Shown: positions 11,656 to 25,100, counted from the stretch's first letter. The stretch: 64,000 bases of DNA from Vanessa cardui (GCF_905220365.1 NC_061127.1:8184001-8248000); one strand, 5' to 3'. Notes: generated by a model not told the origin, from the letters alone. A program made the numbers and translations.

Positions 11656-13240
11656 GTCCAAGCTGGCTGCTAATGCTCTAAACTGCTTACGCCCATCTAA
11701 GGTAAGTAAGGTAAACTAGAAAACCGCCAGCCGACCGACCCCGATGGAAACCGCACTGGCGGTCGCTAATCAGCTGTTTCTCCTCTAGATACCGCAGGAG
11801 ATGGCAGTTAATAATGGACTCGATTATCTTGGAGAACAAGGAGGTGATGGCTTTAGGCCTATAATTGGATGGATCGGAGTGGTTGTTTTTTTAGGGATCC
11901 GATGCACTAAAGCAGTATTCAAGGAGTTCGGGACGACGCCTAACGCTTAGGATTACCGGAAAAGACGCGTTAAGACTGGTGCCAACTCGGGAGCATATGT
12001 CCGTAGCACGATTGGAGGAATGCCATCGGGTCCACTCGACTTGTGAATGTCCAAGGAAAGAAGTGCTTTGCGAACTGCACTTTGCCGAAATTTTTACACC
12101 GGCATCGTTGTATCACACCTCGGGATTGATGGTGGTGACTTTCCTCGGTCATCCAGAGTCGAGTTCGACGCGAAGAGAGAGCCAAAAAGATCGTCCTTCT
12201 CCATCGCGGCATGAGCCAATCACTGACAGTCCCTGTACAGAGATGGAAAGGAAGGCTGACAGAAATTCCCTAGGACAGCCTTAGCGAGAGACCAGATCGC
12301 ACGTGTTCCTAAAGGGAAGCGCAGCAGTCTCTCACCAATTCTGCCAATGTACTTCGACTTCGCCTCAGCAATGACGTTTTTGAAGGACCTAGTCAGAGTT
12401 ATATTCCTTTCTGAATGTGCTGGTGCTTGCATCACGAGACGTCGATGCGTTAGCCCAGTCTTGGTAGCATTCCCATTTTCGGCGTGAAGCCGTTTTACAG
12501 AAACGACCGAACCAGGGCTGGGACTTGCCACCAAAGGGGACCCCAGAATATGGAATGATAATTTCCATACCCTGAAGCACCACATCGGCAACAGAGTCAG
12601 CAACAACGCTCGGATTATCCATCGAGAAACAAACCCGCCCCCGTGGGTAGGATGCAAAGATCGCATCCTATCCCAATCTGCTGACTTATAGCACCATACG
12701 CGGCAGCAGCCCGCGAAACGAGGTCATGAGTACCGTGCAACCGGTACTGTACTCCGGACGAGACAGTGATTCGACGAGCCTAGAAGGGGATTGACGATAA
12801 TCTGGTAGCCATCCGGATGCGAAGTCAGCAGAAGGTCCAACAGGGAAGGTATATCCTCCTCGCCCGGTATTCGCGTTGGCGAGGTGACCAGTTGTCAGAC
12901 ACAACTGGTCACCTCGCCAACGCGAATACATCATATGCTAAAGCGAAGTCGAGAACAGATTTATCCGTATGATCAATGGTACGTGACCCAAGCCTCTCTC
13001 GGTCTCTGCGGATTGAACCTGCTGCAGCGCGAAATCTGTAGCCATTTGAACGTGCTCAACCAGGTTTCAGCATTATGACTTTGGGACCTATAAAGGTACG
13101 CGTAGATTCGCGGATGGTCGCAGTCTACACGCAACCAGATAATAGATAAGTCCTGCCCTTCAAGACTGCCGAGGCGTCGAAAGCAGATATTATGTCTGAC
13201 GTAAATAATACCCAATCTCGTGGTACAAAGGAATGTTCCA
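11656..13240 (-). pseudogene. Decayed non-LTR retrotransposon (endonuclease plus start of reverse transcriptase)
   Basis: Reading right to left on the minus strand, fragments of an endonuclease/reverse transcriptase polyprotein appear in several frames. LGSLEGQDLSIIWLRVD (about 13170-13120) and DFALAYD...QLVTSPTRIP, LLDLLLTSHPDGYQ (about 12960-12800) are endonuclease pieces. FKNVIAEAKSKYIGRIGERL (about 12390-12330) is the linker, and FSKIIESIINCHLLRYLEE with QLISDRQCGFHRGRSAGG (about 11850-11710) is the start of the RT domain. It looks like a Jockey/CR1-clade LINE. Stops, frameshifts and a small inverted insertion (12867-12929) show it is dead; the catalytic RT half is missing where the SINE begins. 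Confidence 0.75.
12867..12929. repeat. Perfect 29-bp inverted repeat (5-bp loop)
   Basis: Arms 12867-12895 and 12901-12929 are exact reverse complements; the left arm starts GTATTCGCGTTGGCGAGG and the loop is CAGAC. The right arm read on the plus strand and the left arm read on the minus strand encode the same LINE peptide QLVTSPTRI. One arm is therefore a foldback copy of the other. Confidence 0.9.
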
Positions 13241-13274
13241 ACTTTCGTTCCCAGGGGCTTATCGGGCCTCCGTA

Positions 13275-13339
13275 ACTCTCACTTACCAGACGAAACACGG
13301 TAGCATAGCTACCATTTTACGCCGATTTTAAGTGAGAGT
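13275..13339. repeat. Nested inverted repeat
   Basis: ACTCTCACTTA (13275-13285) pairs with TAAGTGAGAGT (13329-13339). Between them lies the smaller palindrome GGTAGCATAGCTACC. It could fold as a hairpin. It lies just outside the recognisable LINE; no function assigned. Confidence 0.6.
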
Positions 13340-13392
13340 GGTACTTCATTGGACTGCAACCGAGAGGTATGCAATGTTGCCCTACCACTTAC

Positions 13393-13439
13393 TTTGAACT
13401 AAGGAATACTATGGCATTACCACTTTGAACTAAGGAATA
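13393..13439. repeat. Short direct repeat (31-bp period)
   Basis: TTTGAACTAAGGAATA occurs at 13393-13408 and again at 13424-13439. Confidence 0.7.
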
Positions 13440-16400
13440 TAGAGATAGGTATGGATAATACCCTCAATATCGTATATTACGACGATCAAGTTTCATTGAA
13501 GCTTCGAATCTATCTTTCATGCTGACGATTTTTTATTTATCATATACGTTTGGATTTTCTTTATCTTTTAATTTTTCTGTATTTTACTTATTATTTTTTA
13601 TGACTGTTTGTCAATATACCTACAGATTTAACAACCATGTTAAATCAATCAAATTTATGTACCTACTTTTGAAATATCATATTGTTAAATTATTGCATAT
13701 TTATTATTTAAACCTTTATATATATTACCTAATAAATAGATAGTAGTGAATATGAAAAAAGTTTAGTTTATAGTGAGATAACAATATGTAGTATTTGAAA
13801 TAACATAGGTAAATATTAATAATATTAAAATAAACAAATTATATTTACAGACGAAGAAAAGAAGGGTAATTAACACTATTCTAATTTTCAACACACTCAT
13901 GATATAATTATCGTCTAGAGACGTAGTAGCTAATCATAATTATTATAATCAGATATTTCGTCAGGATGACTTTCTATAACGTATATCGTTACGTCAAGTA
14001 ATTAACAATTCAACTTGAGCTTAAAGAGTTTAAAAGTCAATGTTATAAGTCTATATCGAAAAAATGTTACGTTTCGCTTTATTCTGTATACAACCATTCT
14101 TCCTTATTCACAGTCAAAATTCTGACACTGGAATAAACCGGTGAAACTCATTGACATTTTTTGTTAGCGGTTCGCCCAGGTTATAAATTGCGCAAGTATT
14201 TATTAAAAAGAGCTCTAATCTTGCAGATAATAATTATTGGAACTACTAATTATTTATTGGTGACTACCTGATTTAATTAACTATTAATTTACAATAGAAG
14301 AAACTAAAATAATAGAAATAGTAACAAAATAAATATAAATATACTAAGTTGTAATTAATATATTATATAATCGTATTTATAGGTTTATCATTGTCACTGA
14401 AAGAGTCTAGACTAAATTTGTTCTGATTCATTATTGTTTATATTTTTTTTACCTGTTATATTTGGATAATTTAGTTAAGAACTTTCAAATTTGATATCAG
14501 TAGTCATCGTTTTGTCGCACTGTCTGACGTATATTAACGATATGTTTCACACGTTCTCATAGATAGCCGTAATCTTAATACCAAAATGGTCATCCAGAAC
14601 TAGTGAGGAACACCTACTCCTCTTAGGTTAGAATAGCGGGTTTGTTTTACTCGTATATATGTTTGAAATATGCCTAGTCTTAACATTCGTTGGAATTTTT
14701 CAGAAATTTAATATAACGATCTTCATCTACAGTTATTGGCTCTTTAAGAAGTAAGTATTAATTAATTAATAATTACTTAATTTGATAAGTAAAATACCAC
14801 GGGTTCTACTTGAACCGGTCATTTCAAAAACCTCACGAGTCACAATAAAAACTGTTCAGAAATGAATAAAAGTTATTTTATTAGCAAACAAATGAGATTT
14901 AAAGGATTTTTGTGTGCTTAATTTACAACGTGAATGATAAAAAATGTGTAAAGCTTATAACATTCACAGTTATCTTTTTCTAAATTACTATCCTGAACTT
15001 TCATTGAATCGTCTATTATTACTGATGGCTAATTTTAAATCCTAAGCTTCGGTTGATGAAAGATGTATTTTTTATTTATATATTTTACTTTTAAGAATAA
15101 ATGTTTGATTAATGTATGAATACATTATATTCTATATGTATAATTATTACATATCCAATATAATAAAGCACAATGGAATGATTATCTAACACAGAACCAC
15201 AAATTATTGCTCCATAGTTTTTTTTTTTTTAATGTCGGTGCATTACTTTTGTCTTATAGTCAAAATAAAAAACTAACAATGGTTTGGAAAATCCTCAGTA
15301 CTGAAAAGATTTTAAGAAACTCAACTATAAGTTGTTCTATTAAGTATGGGGGTATATAACATTATCCAGGTCCTAAGTAATAATGCAACGTGAAATTTTA
15401 TAGATTTTAGGATCGCTAGAGTGGGTTTGTCTTACTGACAGACAGAACGTTCGATTTAACATAATATTTATAATATGGCTGTACTTAAAAATGAAGTCAA
15501 CTGATTATATTTTTATTTAATTTATTATGACTAACAGATTACGCATAAAAATATTCTTAACCTTAACGTTTATTAACTTTTATCGCTATTGTTTTTTTTA
15601 CATTCTAAGTAACTTCTTTTCATTTATGACTTATGTATTCCAATGCTACGATCAGTTCAACTATTTCGAAGTTTTGCTGAGATGTAAATTTAATTCCTTT
15701 TTTTTTAATTTTTGCTGATTAATTAAGATAGGTATTATATATATTGAAAATATTAAGTTTTAAATCTTAATATAGCATATATTGCGTAATTTTCCGCATT
15801 GTCAACGCAAAAGGCGGTCAAAAATGTTAATATTATCTTGAAATCATAATCTATTGCAGACATATCCTTGTATATATTATATTTGTAGATTATACCGCAA
15901 TTTACATACCACACTAATTAATCAATGTTGAATGCTTATCAAAGGTTAAAAAGATTTTATCTCACCCTATCAAATAAATGAAATATCATGATCAATATGC
16001 TGTCTATGAAAACACCAATTATTATTTATTTATTTATTCTTTATTGCACCCAATCTTAAAACTAACTAACTAGTATTCTTTGGATTTATTACAAATAACT
16101 GTGCACGAAATCCTCTAGATAACGAAACTGTATTTATAAATATTCTTTATAATTATATTACTAAGAAATTAATTCCTCGTTTTCGTGTTGTACTTACTAT
16201 AAGTATAGTATATTTCAAGTATTAATTAATATTATTTATCATACAAATTCAATTCCAAACTGTAACTTATTTTAATTTGAATATACAGCTTCTTAAAAAT
16301 TATTTGTTATATTAAAAATATTTGTAATATTATATTAGATATTCACGGTTTGAAATATGACATCGAAAGTACCTTTTAAAAACCTCTTCAAAATTTATTT

Positions 16401-17078
16401 GAAATATATTGGAAAATTAACAAGATACCTATGTAGAACATAATTAAAATACTGAAGTTCACCTTATTTAACTATACTTACGATGTCTAATATTAACCTA
16501 ATTTATCTTAAAGGGATGACAAAGTTTTAAAAGATATATCTCGAACTAAATATGCTCCAATAGTTGTGGCCTGTATAAACGAAAATGTTTTTACCCAAAC
16601 AGCAAAGTACTTATGAAATATTGAATCATCACTAAAAAGATTGTTCAAATTTAAATATTTAATATAAAACGTGTTCATGATAATGATTAAAATCATAAAT
16701 TAATGCTTTTAATTCGTTTAGACAACATTTAGCATGACAGAGCAAAAACATTTTTTTTTTTTTCGTAATCGTCTTAATAATATAATTTGTTAATCCATGT
16801 TCATGATTAAAACATTAATTAAAAAATTATGAATATGGTATATTAATCCATAAAAGCTACATTCGATGATTTTCACAACATAAATATAATTAAAAAGAAA
16901 GGTAAGGAGAAGGTAATTAACTAATTAGTGGTGTGTTTTCTTAGTAGATTTGACATCTTTTGCTGAAATTTAATTATAAACGGTTTTGAAAAAACACGAC
17001 GAGATCTGAAAACTTCTCAGAGATATTTAAATATTAATGTTGAAAGTAGCAAAAATTAGCGCAAAAATAATTTAATCG
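13440..17078. other. AT-rich intergenic spacer, no gene seen
   Basis: Very AT-rich sequence with only short, composition-driven open frames. No conserved protein, transposon end or RNA gene is recognisable. Confidence 0.4.
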
Positions 17079-17089
17079 CGTGTTTAAAT
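17079..17089 (+). repeat. Left copy of 11-bp direct repeat flanking the LINE pair
   Basis: CGTGTTTAAAT, identical to 21255-21265. It lies directly beside the ATC-repeat tail of the RTE-type LINE, as a target-site duplication would. Confidence 0.65.
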
Positions 17090-19979
17090 CATCATCATCA
17101 TCAACAACAACAGCCTTTTTTCGTCCACCGCTGGAAATAGGCCTCTCCAATAGCACGCCATCGATCTTCGGCTCTCGCATCCAGCTCCTGCCAGCCTTTA
17201 GCTTTTGCCGCCTTGCGTAAATCGTCACTCCACCGTGCCCGAGGACGTCCTACACTACGTTTACCGAGACGCGGTCTCCACTCTAGAATAAGCTTAACCC
17301 AGCGGTTATCAGTTCTGCGACAAATATGGCCAGCCCACTGCCACTTCAGCTTACTTATCCGGTAGGCTATGTCGATGACTTTGGTTCTCTGACGGATCGC
17401 CTCATTTCCTATGCGATCTCGCAGAGAAACGTCGAGCATAGCCCTTTCCATAGCACGTTGAGCGACTTTAAACTGGTGGACTAGCCTTGCCTTGAGTGTC
17501 CACGTTTCGGCTCCATATGTCATAACGGGTAGGACGCACGGGTGGTTGAAGACTTTCGTCTTAGGTAATGTGGGATCGACGATGTCAAGATTCGACGTAA
17601 CTTCGCAAACGCTGCCCAACCTAGCTGCATTCTTCTTTTCACCTCGTCCTCAAGGTTGTTTCTACCTAATCGCAAAGTCTGCCCCAGGTAGACATATTCG
17701 GCTCGATTCGGTAGAACATGTTCATTGAACATTACCTTGGTTTTATCCAAGTTCATCCGTAGGCCGATACGTATAGAAGAATCAGCCAGCTCGTTCAGCA
17801 TTTGTTGTAGGTCCTACAGTGTTTTTGTCACGATGACGATGTCATCTGCGAATCGCACGTGAGAGATGTATTCGCCATCGATGTTGTTGCCACGTCATTT
17901 CCAGTTCAGCGTCCTGAACATATCCTCCATTGCATTAGTGAACAATTTGGGGGAAATAACCCCCCCCCCCCTTGTCTCACTCCTCGATGAAATGGTATGG
18001 GATTTGTTTGCCGATTCTGTACTTGGACGGACATGGTAGCAGCTTTGTAGAGACATCTTATCACTTGGATGTATCGCCAATCAATTTGGCAACGCTGAAG
18101 GGACTCTAGGACATCCCAGATTTCAACCGAGTCAAAGGCCTTCTTATGTCCACGAATGCAAGACACAGAGGCCGATTATACTCTTAGGACTTCTGTAGAA
18201 TCTGCCGCACTGTGTGGATGTGGTCTATGGTGCCGTATCCGGTCCGAAACTCAGCTTGTTCCGGGGTTTGGAATTTGTCGAATCTTCGCGCAAGACGGTT
18301 CGTGATCACTTTTGAAAACAGCTTATAGACGTGGCTCAGTAGGGGTATGGGACGATAGTTCTTCAGCAAGATTTTGTCTCCCTTTTTGAAAAACAGGTCG
18401 ACCACACTCCTACTCCACGCATCTGGAGTTCTCCCTTCGTTAAAAAGCTTCTTGAGTTCCCTGACTACCGGTTTACCTCCGGCTTTTAATAACTCTGTAG
18501 TAATACCGTCCGTTACAGGGACTTTTCCATTTTTAGGATGTTTAAGAGCAATCTCGATTTCGCGAACACTGACTTCAGGCAGTTCTTTTTCCAGATCAGA
18601 TGAGATGTATGCGATGCGTATAACCGGCCGTCCTCTACTTCCGAAAGAACTGCCGGCTTGGGAGAAACGTCTTCTCCACTTGCTGTGGTCAACTTCGTCA
18701 GGTGGTTACTTCCAAGGGATTGTACGAACACCTTAGACCCCCGATTCCGCTCGATCGCTCTTTTAATTGTACGAGTACTGGAGTCGTGTCGTACGTGCTT
18801 GCTGATCTCTCGGTTTAGTTGCCGTTTCTCTGACGAAGTGATAGGTGGCTGTTCACGTCGTAAGTCTCTTCCAAAAGTTTGGATTTCCTGCCCTTACGTT
18901 GCATGACACAATATCTCGTGCCTTCTTCCCTGAGGGTTCGAACTATATTTTCGAGGTTTTGGATTACGTCTGTTGTTGTTTTCACGGCAGCGAATCGCTT
19001 CTCCAGGTTTGACTGGAACGTTTCAGATCCCGCAATGGTTTGGGGCTGCTTTGGTCGGAGCGTGGACTACATCAGACGGACGCGCTCGGCCTTAAAATTC
19101 CTTTAGGGCTGCTTCTTGAAGAAGGAGTTCATCAAGAAGAGCCCCTCTCGTTCAAGAAAGTTGACAAGCATTTGTCCCCTATGATTCCTACTTCCAAATC
19201 CATGGCGTCCTACTACCGATTAAAATGGATTTTCGTGGTGAAGTGGAGGGCCCTCGATATGTCATCGAACATATCCTCCACTTCATCGTCCAAGTGTGTC
19301 GAGGTCGATGCGTACGCTTACACCACCTTGAGGCTGTACCTCTTGGTGAGCTTTATAATAAGGTACGCTACCCTGTTCGACACACTGGAGATTCCCACAA
19401 CGTTGTCAGCTAGGGATTTATTAACCAGAAACCCAATGCCACCTTGGGATTGTTGGTCACCCTCTCGGTAGTACATTAGGTGACCCAATTCGAGGGTTAC
19501 GGTGTCCTCTGCCTCTCTACGGACTTCACATAACCCTAATGTGTGCCACCTAATTTTCCTAAGTTCTACCTCAAGTTTCGCTAGATGCGAGCCAAGCCGT
19601 AGCGTGCGTCCGTTGTACGTCGCCAGGGTCAGTTGGTTGCGGTGGCCTCCCGTAGCCCGGTAATTCTTATTCTTATTCTTATCGTCGCCACCATTACGAG
19701 GAATAGTGGAGCTGCTTGGAACTGGGGGCCGTGGCTTGCGTGTGTAGCACATGGAGGAATTTCCCGTAATCGCCACGCTGGACAGGCGGGTTGGCGATCG
19801 CAGTTCGGCGATTTTTAGCACCGGTAACGCTGCTGCCCGTCTCCGGCCTGTGGTATTTAGCTGCGCCTATTTATTTATTATATGATTATACCGCCACCAA
19901 TCGGTCGCGAGAGCCTGGTTTGATGGTCGACAGAATGTACCACGGACAGGTGTGGTTGGCTTGGGGCGCTAAGATGTAA
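17090..19979 (-). mobile_element. RTE-type non-LTR retrotransposon, near full length, frameshifted
   Basis: Minus strand, 5' end near 19979 and 3' tail of ATC/AAC triplets at 17090-17113. The apurinic-type endonuclease is seen at about 19650-19320 (TLATYNGRTLRLGSHLAKLE, LGLCEVRREAEDTVTLELG). RT pieces follow: KNYRPIPLLSHVYKLFSKVI (about 18360-18300), HKKAFDSVEIWDVLESLQRC (about 18150-18090), GVRQ, and the catalytic HVRFADDIV (about 17860-17835). The carboxy end carries ILPVMTYGAETW-like and VGRPRARWSDDL motifs (17540-17230). The frame breaks several times, including at a 12-C run (17960-17971), where the RT motif after GVRQ is corrupted. It is typical of lepidopteran RTE/BovB-like LINEs and no longer codes for an active enzyme. 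Confidence 0.85.
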
Positions 19980-21254
19980 TTTGCTCTGACTTCCTATCTT
20001 AACAATAGAATTCAGAGGGTTGACGTTAAAGGGACAAGGTCTCCTGGGGTCTCAGTTGGTATGGGGGTCCCACAAAGATCAATTCTTGGACCTTTTCTAT
20101 TCCTCATATACATAAATGACTTGCCCTTTCTTGTTGGGAACAAACATGATATAGTATTGTTTGCTGATGATACCTCTTTGGTTTTTAAAATTAATAGGAA
20201 ACAGGTTCAGTATGACGATGTAAACAATGCTATGTCCGATATAGTACATTGGTTTAGCGTAAATAATCTTAGACTGAATAATAAAAAAACTAAAATTGTA
20301 AAATTTAGCACACCAAATGTGCAAAATGTAAAACCCGATGTACTTATCAATGGGGAATCGATGGATCCAGTTGAAACAACTGAATTTCTTGGCCTTACTC
20401 TTGATGCCAAGTTACAGTGGCTCCCCCACATAAACGGATTGGCGGGTAGACTGAGTTCTGCGGCATTTGCTGTCAAAAAAATTAGATTATTTACTGATGT
20501 TGATACGGCTCGACTAGTATATTTTAGTTACTTTCACAGTATAATGTCCTACGGTATTATGCTTTGGGGTAACGCAGCCGCTATCCAAACTATATTTGTG
20601 CTGCAGAAGAGGGCTATTCGCGCAATCTATAACCTAGGAGCCAAGGAATCATTAAGGTATAGATTTAAAGAAATTAAGATATTGACTGTTGCTTCTCAAT
20701 ACATATTTTGTAATGTTTTGTATGTACGGAAAAATATTAATGTTTTTATGAGAAAATGTGATTCTCATAACATTGGTACAAGGAACAAACACAATCTTGT
20801 TACTCCTGTTACTCGACTGCATAGAGTCAGTAACTCTTTTGTGGGGCAATGTATACGCTTCTACAACAGAATCCCAGAAAGCGTTCAAAATGCTTCTGTT
20901 GCCAAATTTAAAAAAATTGTTAAGGAACGCTTGTGTGCAAAAGGTTACTATACAATTAGCGAGTTTATGTTTGATAGCACACCTTGGGAATGAAACGATC
21001 GCCTCCTAGCTATTTCTAATCATATACTACTATGTACCTTATAAATTTGACAAAAAAAAAAAAAAAAACTGAAAAAAAAGACCCGCTGAGTTTCTTTCGC
21101 CGGTTCTTCTCAGGTCAGGGTGTTCCTTTTTCCGAACCGGTGGTAGTGTTTATTTGACAATCAATAAGTAAGTGTAATGCTTTTATATTGAATAAAGGAA
21201 TTTGAGTTGAGTTTGAGTTTGCTCCCCTTTACATCCCTACGCCCCCTTACATCC
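19980..21254 (+). mobile_element. 5'-truncated Jockey-type LINE with open 3' half of reverse transcriptase
   Basis: An uninterrupted frame from 19980 to the stop at 20991-20993 encodes the C-terminal half of a Jockey-like reverse transcriptase. It begins inside the RT domain (LTSYLNNRIQ, GVPQRSILGPFLFLIYINDL) and contains the catalytic LFADDTSLV motif. The thumb and C-terminal region (TEFLGLTLDAKLQWLPHI, SYGIMLWG, LQKRAIRAIYNL) follow. The 3' UTR has an A run, then CCCGCTGAGTTTCTTTCGCC, GAACCGGTGG and a TTTGAGTTTGAG-like end. The same UTR occurs alone at 23688-23826. The endonuclease and RT N-terminus are missing exactly where the RTE element begins. Confidence 0.85.
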
Positions 21255-21265
21255 CGTGTTTAAAT
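21255..21265 (+). repeat. Right copy of 11-bp direct repeat flanking the LINE pair
   Basis: CGTGTTTAAAT, identical to 17079-17089. It immediately follows the end of the Jockey-type 3' region. Confidence 0.65.
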
Positions 21266-22165
21266 ATTTGTTGCTATTTACTACATTGTCTTTCACGCAA
21301 TTTAGGGTACTACATTAACCTAAGGACAATATTACAAGTTATATAATGTTTTAATGTTTACAATTCTGCTACTGAAGCTTATCGAACTGCCATAATTCGA
21401 GCGTAATATTTTATACACCTATTTCGAATATAGACAGTTTAAAAGGCATGACGTTATCCACTTTATCGTCTTTACTTCTAAGTATTATTTAATACAATAA
21501 GTACAAAAGAACCATAAGTTGAATGATAATAATTACTCAATGAAAGTTATACCTTTCACTATTTTACATGAGTTGTTTATTGTGCCCACGATTTGATTGA
21601 AATTTTATTTAGAGGTACAAAATTAATTTCAATTTGGGATATGGGATATGATATGAGAGGGATATAACACAATGGAGTTTATCAATTAAATTGTTGTATT
21701 CATTCTAAATTACATTTTAAATTAATTATTTAGGTCTATAAAAGAATGAAGTCGTCATGTCATAGGTTAAGCTATTTATAGAAATCATTAATGATAACTA
21801 TAAAAAATAAATGTACAAAAAAACTTACATCGGAAAGTTCACTTAATCAAGCACTTAAGTTAATGACTTTTCTTATTGACAGTTGTCGCTCTATTATTAG
21901 TTTTTTTTTTTAATATTATATATCGATAGATTGCTTGAATGTTCGATCATCGAATAGTAAAAATCTTTTTTTGCCTATGACACGTGATAAAACTATTTAA
22001 GCTGCCGCCGTAAAAGAAACAATGCGTATCTTTATATCAAAAATATAATCTTCTGATATATTTTTATCTTCCAATTTATTATTCTTAGTTATAATAAATA
22101 CGCTGTAAAACACATAAACCCTTTCTCATAGCGCGCTGTGCGGTGCGCAGTCAATTCTAGTTGTG
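21266..22165 (+). promoter_or_regulatory. Upstream region of the second SLC6 gene
   Basis: About 900 bases of AT-rich DNA between the LINE pair and the proposed start codon. It should contain the promoter and 5' UTR. A TATAATAAAT stretch lies near 22090 and an arthropod-like initiator CGCAGTCA near 22146, but their spacing is not that of a classical TATA promoter. No coding region is seen. Confidence 0.35.
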
Positions 22166-25100
22166 ATGGTAAATAATAATAATAATAACGATTGATATAT
22201 TCTAGCCTCGCTCGTATTAAAAAATTAAATAAAAAACATATTTTTAGGACCCAACAACAGAAAAAAATGAGGAACGGGTTAACAAAGCTTTTGACCCAAG
22301 TCCCGAATATTTTCCCTCGACGAAGACGGACGACGTAGAGTTACATGAAAAGAAAAAGGTCAGTGGTATCATAAATACTTATATGTACTAAACTGTCAAG
22401 ATATTTTTTAATATATTATATGTAAATTTAGTTAGCTACAATGATTTACATCTGGTTAAAGTAAAGCAGTCTTGCTAGCCAGGATTTCTACGAAACAAAA
22501 AATATTGAATGTAGATTAAATGCAGGTTACTATCGAAAATGTAATATGTATAAGAATTTGTTACCCTAACAAACCCTCGCAAACTGCCCTAAATAATTAT
22601 AAATTTCAATCAAACTGAAATCATATATACACATATCTTTAAAATTCTTGTTGATTATTTTACACCTGGATCAGGCAAAAATATTATTACGATCGTAATA
22701 AATACTTTGAGGTGTAATGGTTATTATATTTAAAGAAAATTTTGCGCGATCGATCCTGATCCCTTGGGTTATTGTCGTACCCACTCCTAACCCTTGCAAT
22801 AAGCTTAAAAGGAAAGGTAAATAGGAATATTAATAATTCCGTAAATAATTTGGGGCATTGTTAATATTTTTTTACAAAAAAAAAATATCACTTGAATACC
22901 AGTCTAATTTAATATAGTGAATAAAAACGAATATTTAAGAGTATAGAATACCTACGTGAATTCTGACCGTGAGTGGAGAATTAAAATTCACTCACGTAAA
23001 CACTCTAATTATTGTACCTTTTTTTTCAATTCTTCTAGTATTCGGTTTTGAAGGAATGCATAGTGAAAAACCCTGCAAACTTGTTTGCAATTAAATTTAA
23101 ACGTGTTACTTTCGCTGGGTGAAATAAGCTACAATCCGTTTACTTTAAAACGACAAGTATTTGCTTAGCAGTATGGTATTTACGCGATTATTTAATATTA
23201 ATTATCAAGGAATCATTCATTTTTATTGCTAATAACAATTTTTTTTGGTATAAACACACAATTTATTATTTTACAACATTTATAAAAACGTACATCTTTA
23301 TTACTTGCGTATTTTATTATTGTCGTAAAACGTTTAACTAAGGGGTATCATTTTATTACGAACTATGTACAGTCAACAAAATAAATAATGAAAACATTTA
23401 AATAAATAATGTAAACACTTACTAATATTTTTCTTTATATTAATTATAATAGATTTGTTCGAGACTCTTGCATCGTCCCCGGAAACTAAGTATATAAGAA
23501 ATAGACTTAATTTTACTAAAATATACTATTTTAATGCAATATATTCTAAAAGCGTTATTATTACAAAAGCATTAAGATAATATTGAATTGCTTATCTGAC
23601 TAATACCGACAAAGCACAAATTAATTATATTTTAAATAATTTACATTCTTGTAGTTACGTAGATATTATGATACAGTAAAGGTTCTTACCCGCTGAGTTT
23701 CTTTCGCCGGTTCTTCTCGGGTCAGGGTATTTTCTTTTCCGAACCGGTGGTTCTGTTTCAAATGACCATCAGTAAGAAAGTGTAATACTTAATTATTGAA
23801 TAAAGCAATTTAAGTTTGACTTTGATAAAAATTAGATTTTTGCTTAAATGTTTCGTTGCTCTGGTAGTTAGGTTATGTGCTGTAGGTCTGCGGAAATGAG
23901 CTCAGTAAGCACTTAAAACTATCATTTCCGTTTACGACAGATTTGCCGACACATCGAATTATAAATGTAAATGCGCTAAATACTATATGTTACTATATAT
24001 ACTATACATAATTCGCCCATGAATTTGACTGTCGTTAATAAAATATTTTCTATTATTTTATAATAGCTAATTAAGATATTTTGATAAAGACTTGACCATG
24101 AGTTTTCATATCATTTGAAAAAAAAATCTTAATTATAGAGACTAGAAACGACACTATATAGTAAAATATAATTCAATTAAATGGGTTTAACTGATAGTCA
24201 AATAGCTGTGATTATAAATCCTCGGAGTAGATAGTGTAATAAGCTTCATAATACAGACTAACACACATTTTAATTTAGAATATTAAGCTAATATACAATT
24301 GACTTAAGACACGTGCGATATATACAATTGAAACGATTCTGTACCGAATTAATTACCTTCAAAGACGGCTTTGCTTATCTTATCTATTGTTTTATTTTAT
24401 AATCATTTACCAGAAAACAATATTTAAATTTAAAAGTCGTGTGAATGATAATGTTGTATTTAGATCTAAAACCCTAATATTTATAGATAATAATGTTATG
24501 TACAAATTTTTCAAATTTACTACAATATTGGCTGTTGGTTTAGACCTAACATTGCTAATTTAAACTTAATTTGTTAAATAGACTTAAATTTACTTACGTA
24601 TAAGCAGAATATTTCTATGATATGTTTTTGTTATAGGATAAACGAGCTGCACAAGAACGACCACAATGGGACAATCAAATCGAGTTCCTTATGTCATGCA
24701 TTGCCACATCAGTTGGATTGGGAAATGTATGGCGTTTTCCATTCGTAGCGTATCAAAACGGCGGTGGTGCTTTCCTCATTCCATATGTTATAGTTCTCAT
24801 AATCATAGGCAAGCCCATGTACTATCTAGAGACTGTTATGGGACAGTTCAGTAGCAGCAACTGTGTCAGGATTTGGGCACTTGCACCAGCAATGAAGGGT
24901 AAGATAAGATAAATCATTGAAAGCTATTTTTTTTTAATTTAAGCAGTAAATCAAATACGATTTTAATTTTTACCTGTAACACCACATAAATATAAATATC
25001 TGAAAAAAAAGTTACCCAAATACTTTTATAAAAATAGAATTAAATATCTAGAGCAAACTGATGAATTTAAATGATATCATCTACCTGTGTTTTCGTTTAG

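Noticed and set aside
17101..17619. Host gene at the RTE C-terminal frame
   Set aside because: Motifs such as GRPRARWSDDL are typical of RTE-type LINE C-termini, and the frame joins other RT fragments in order.
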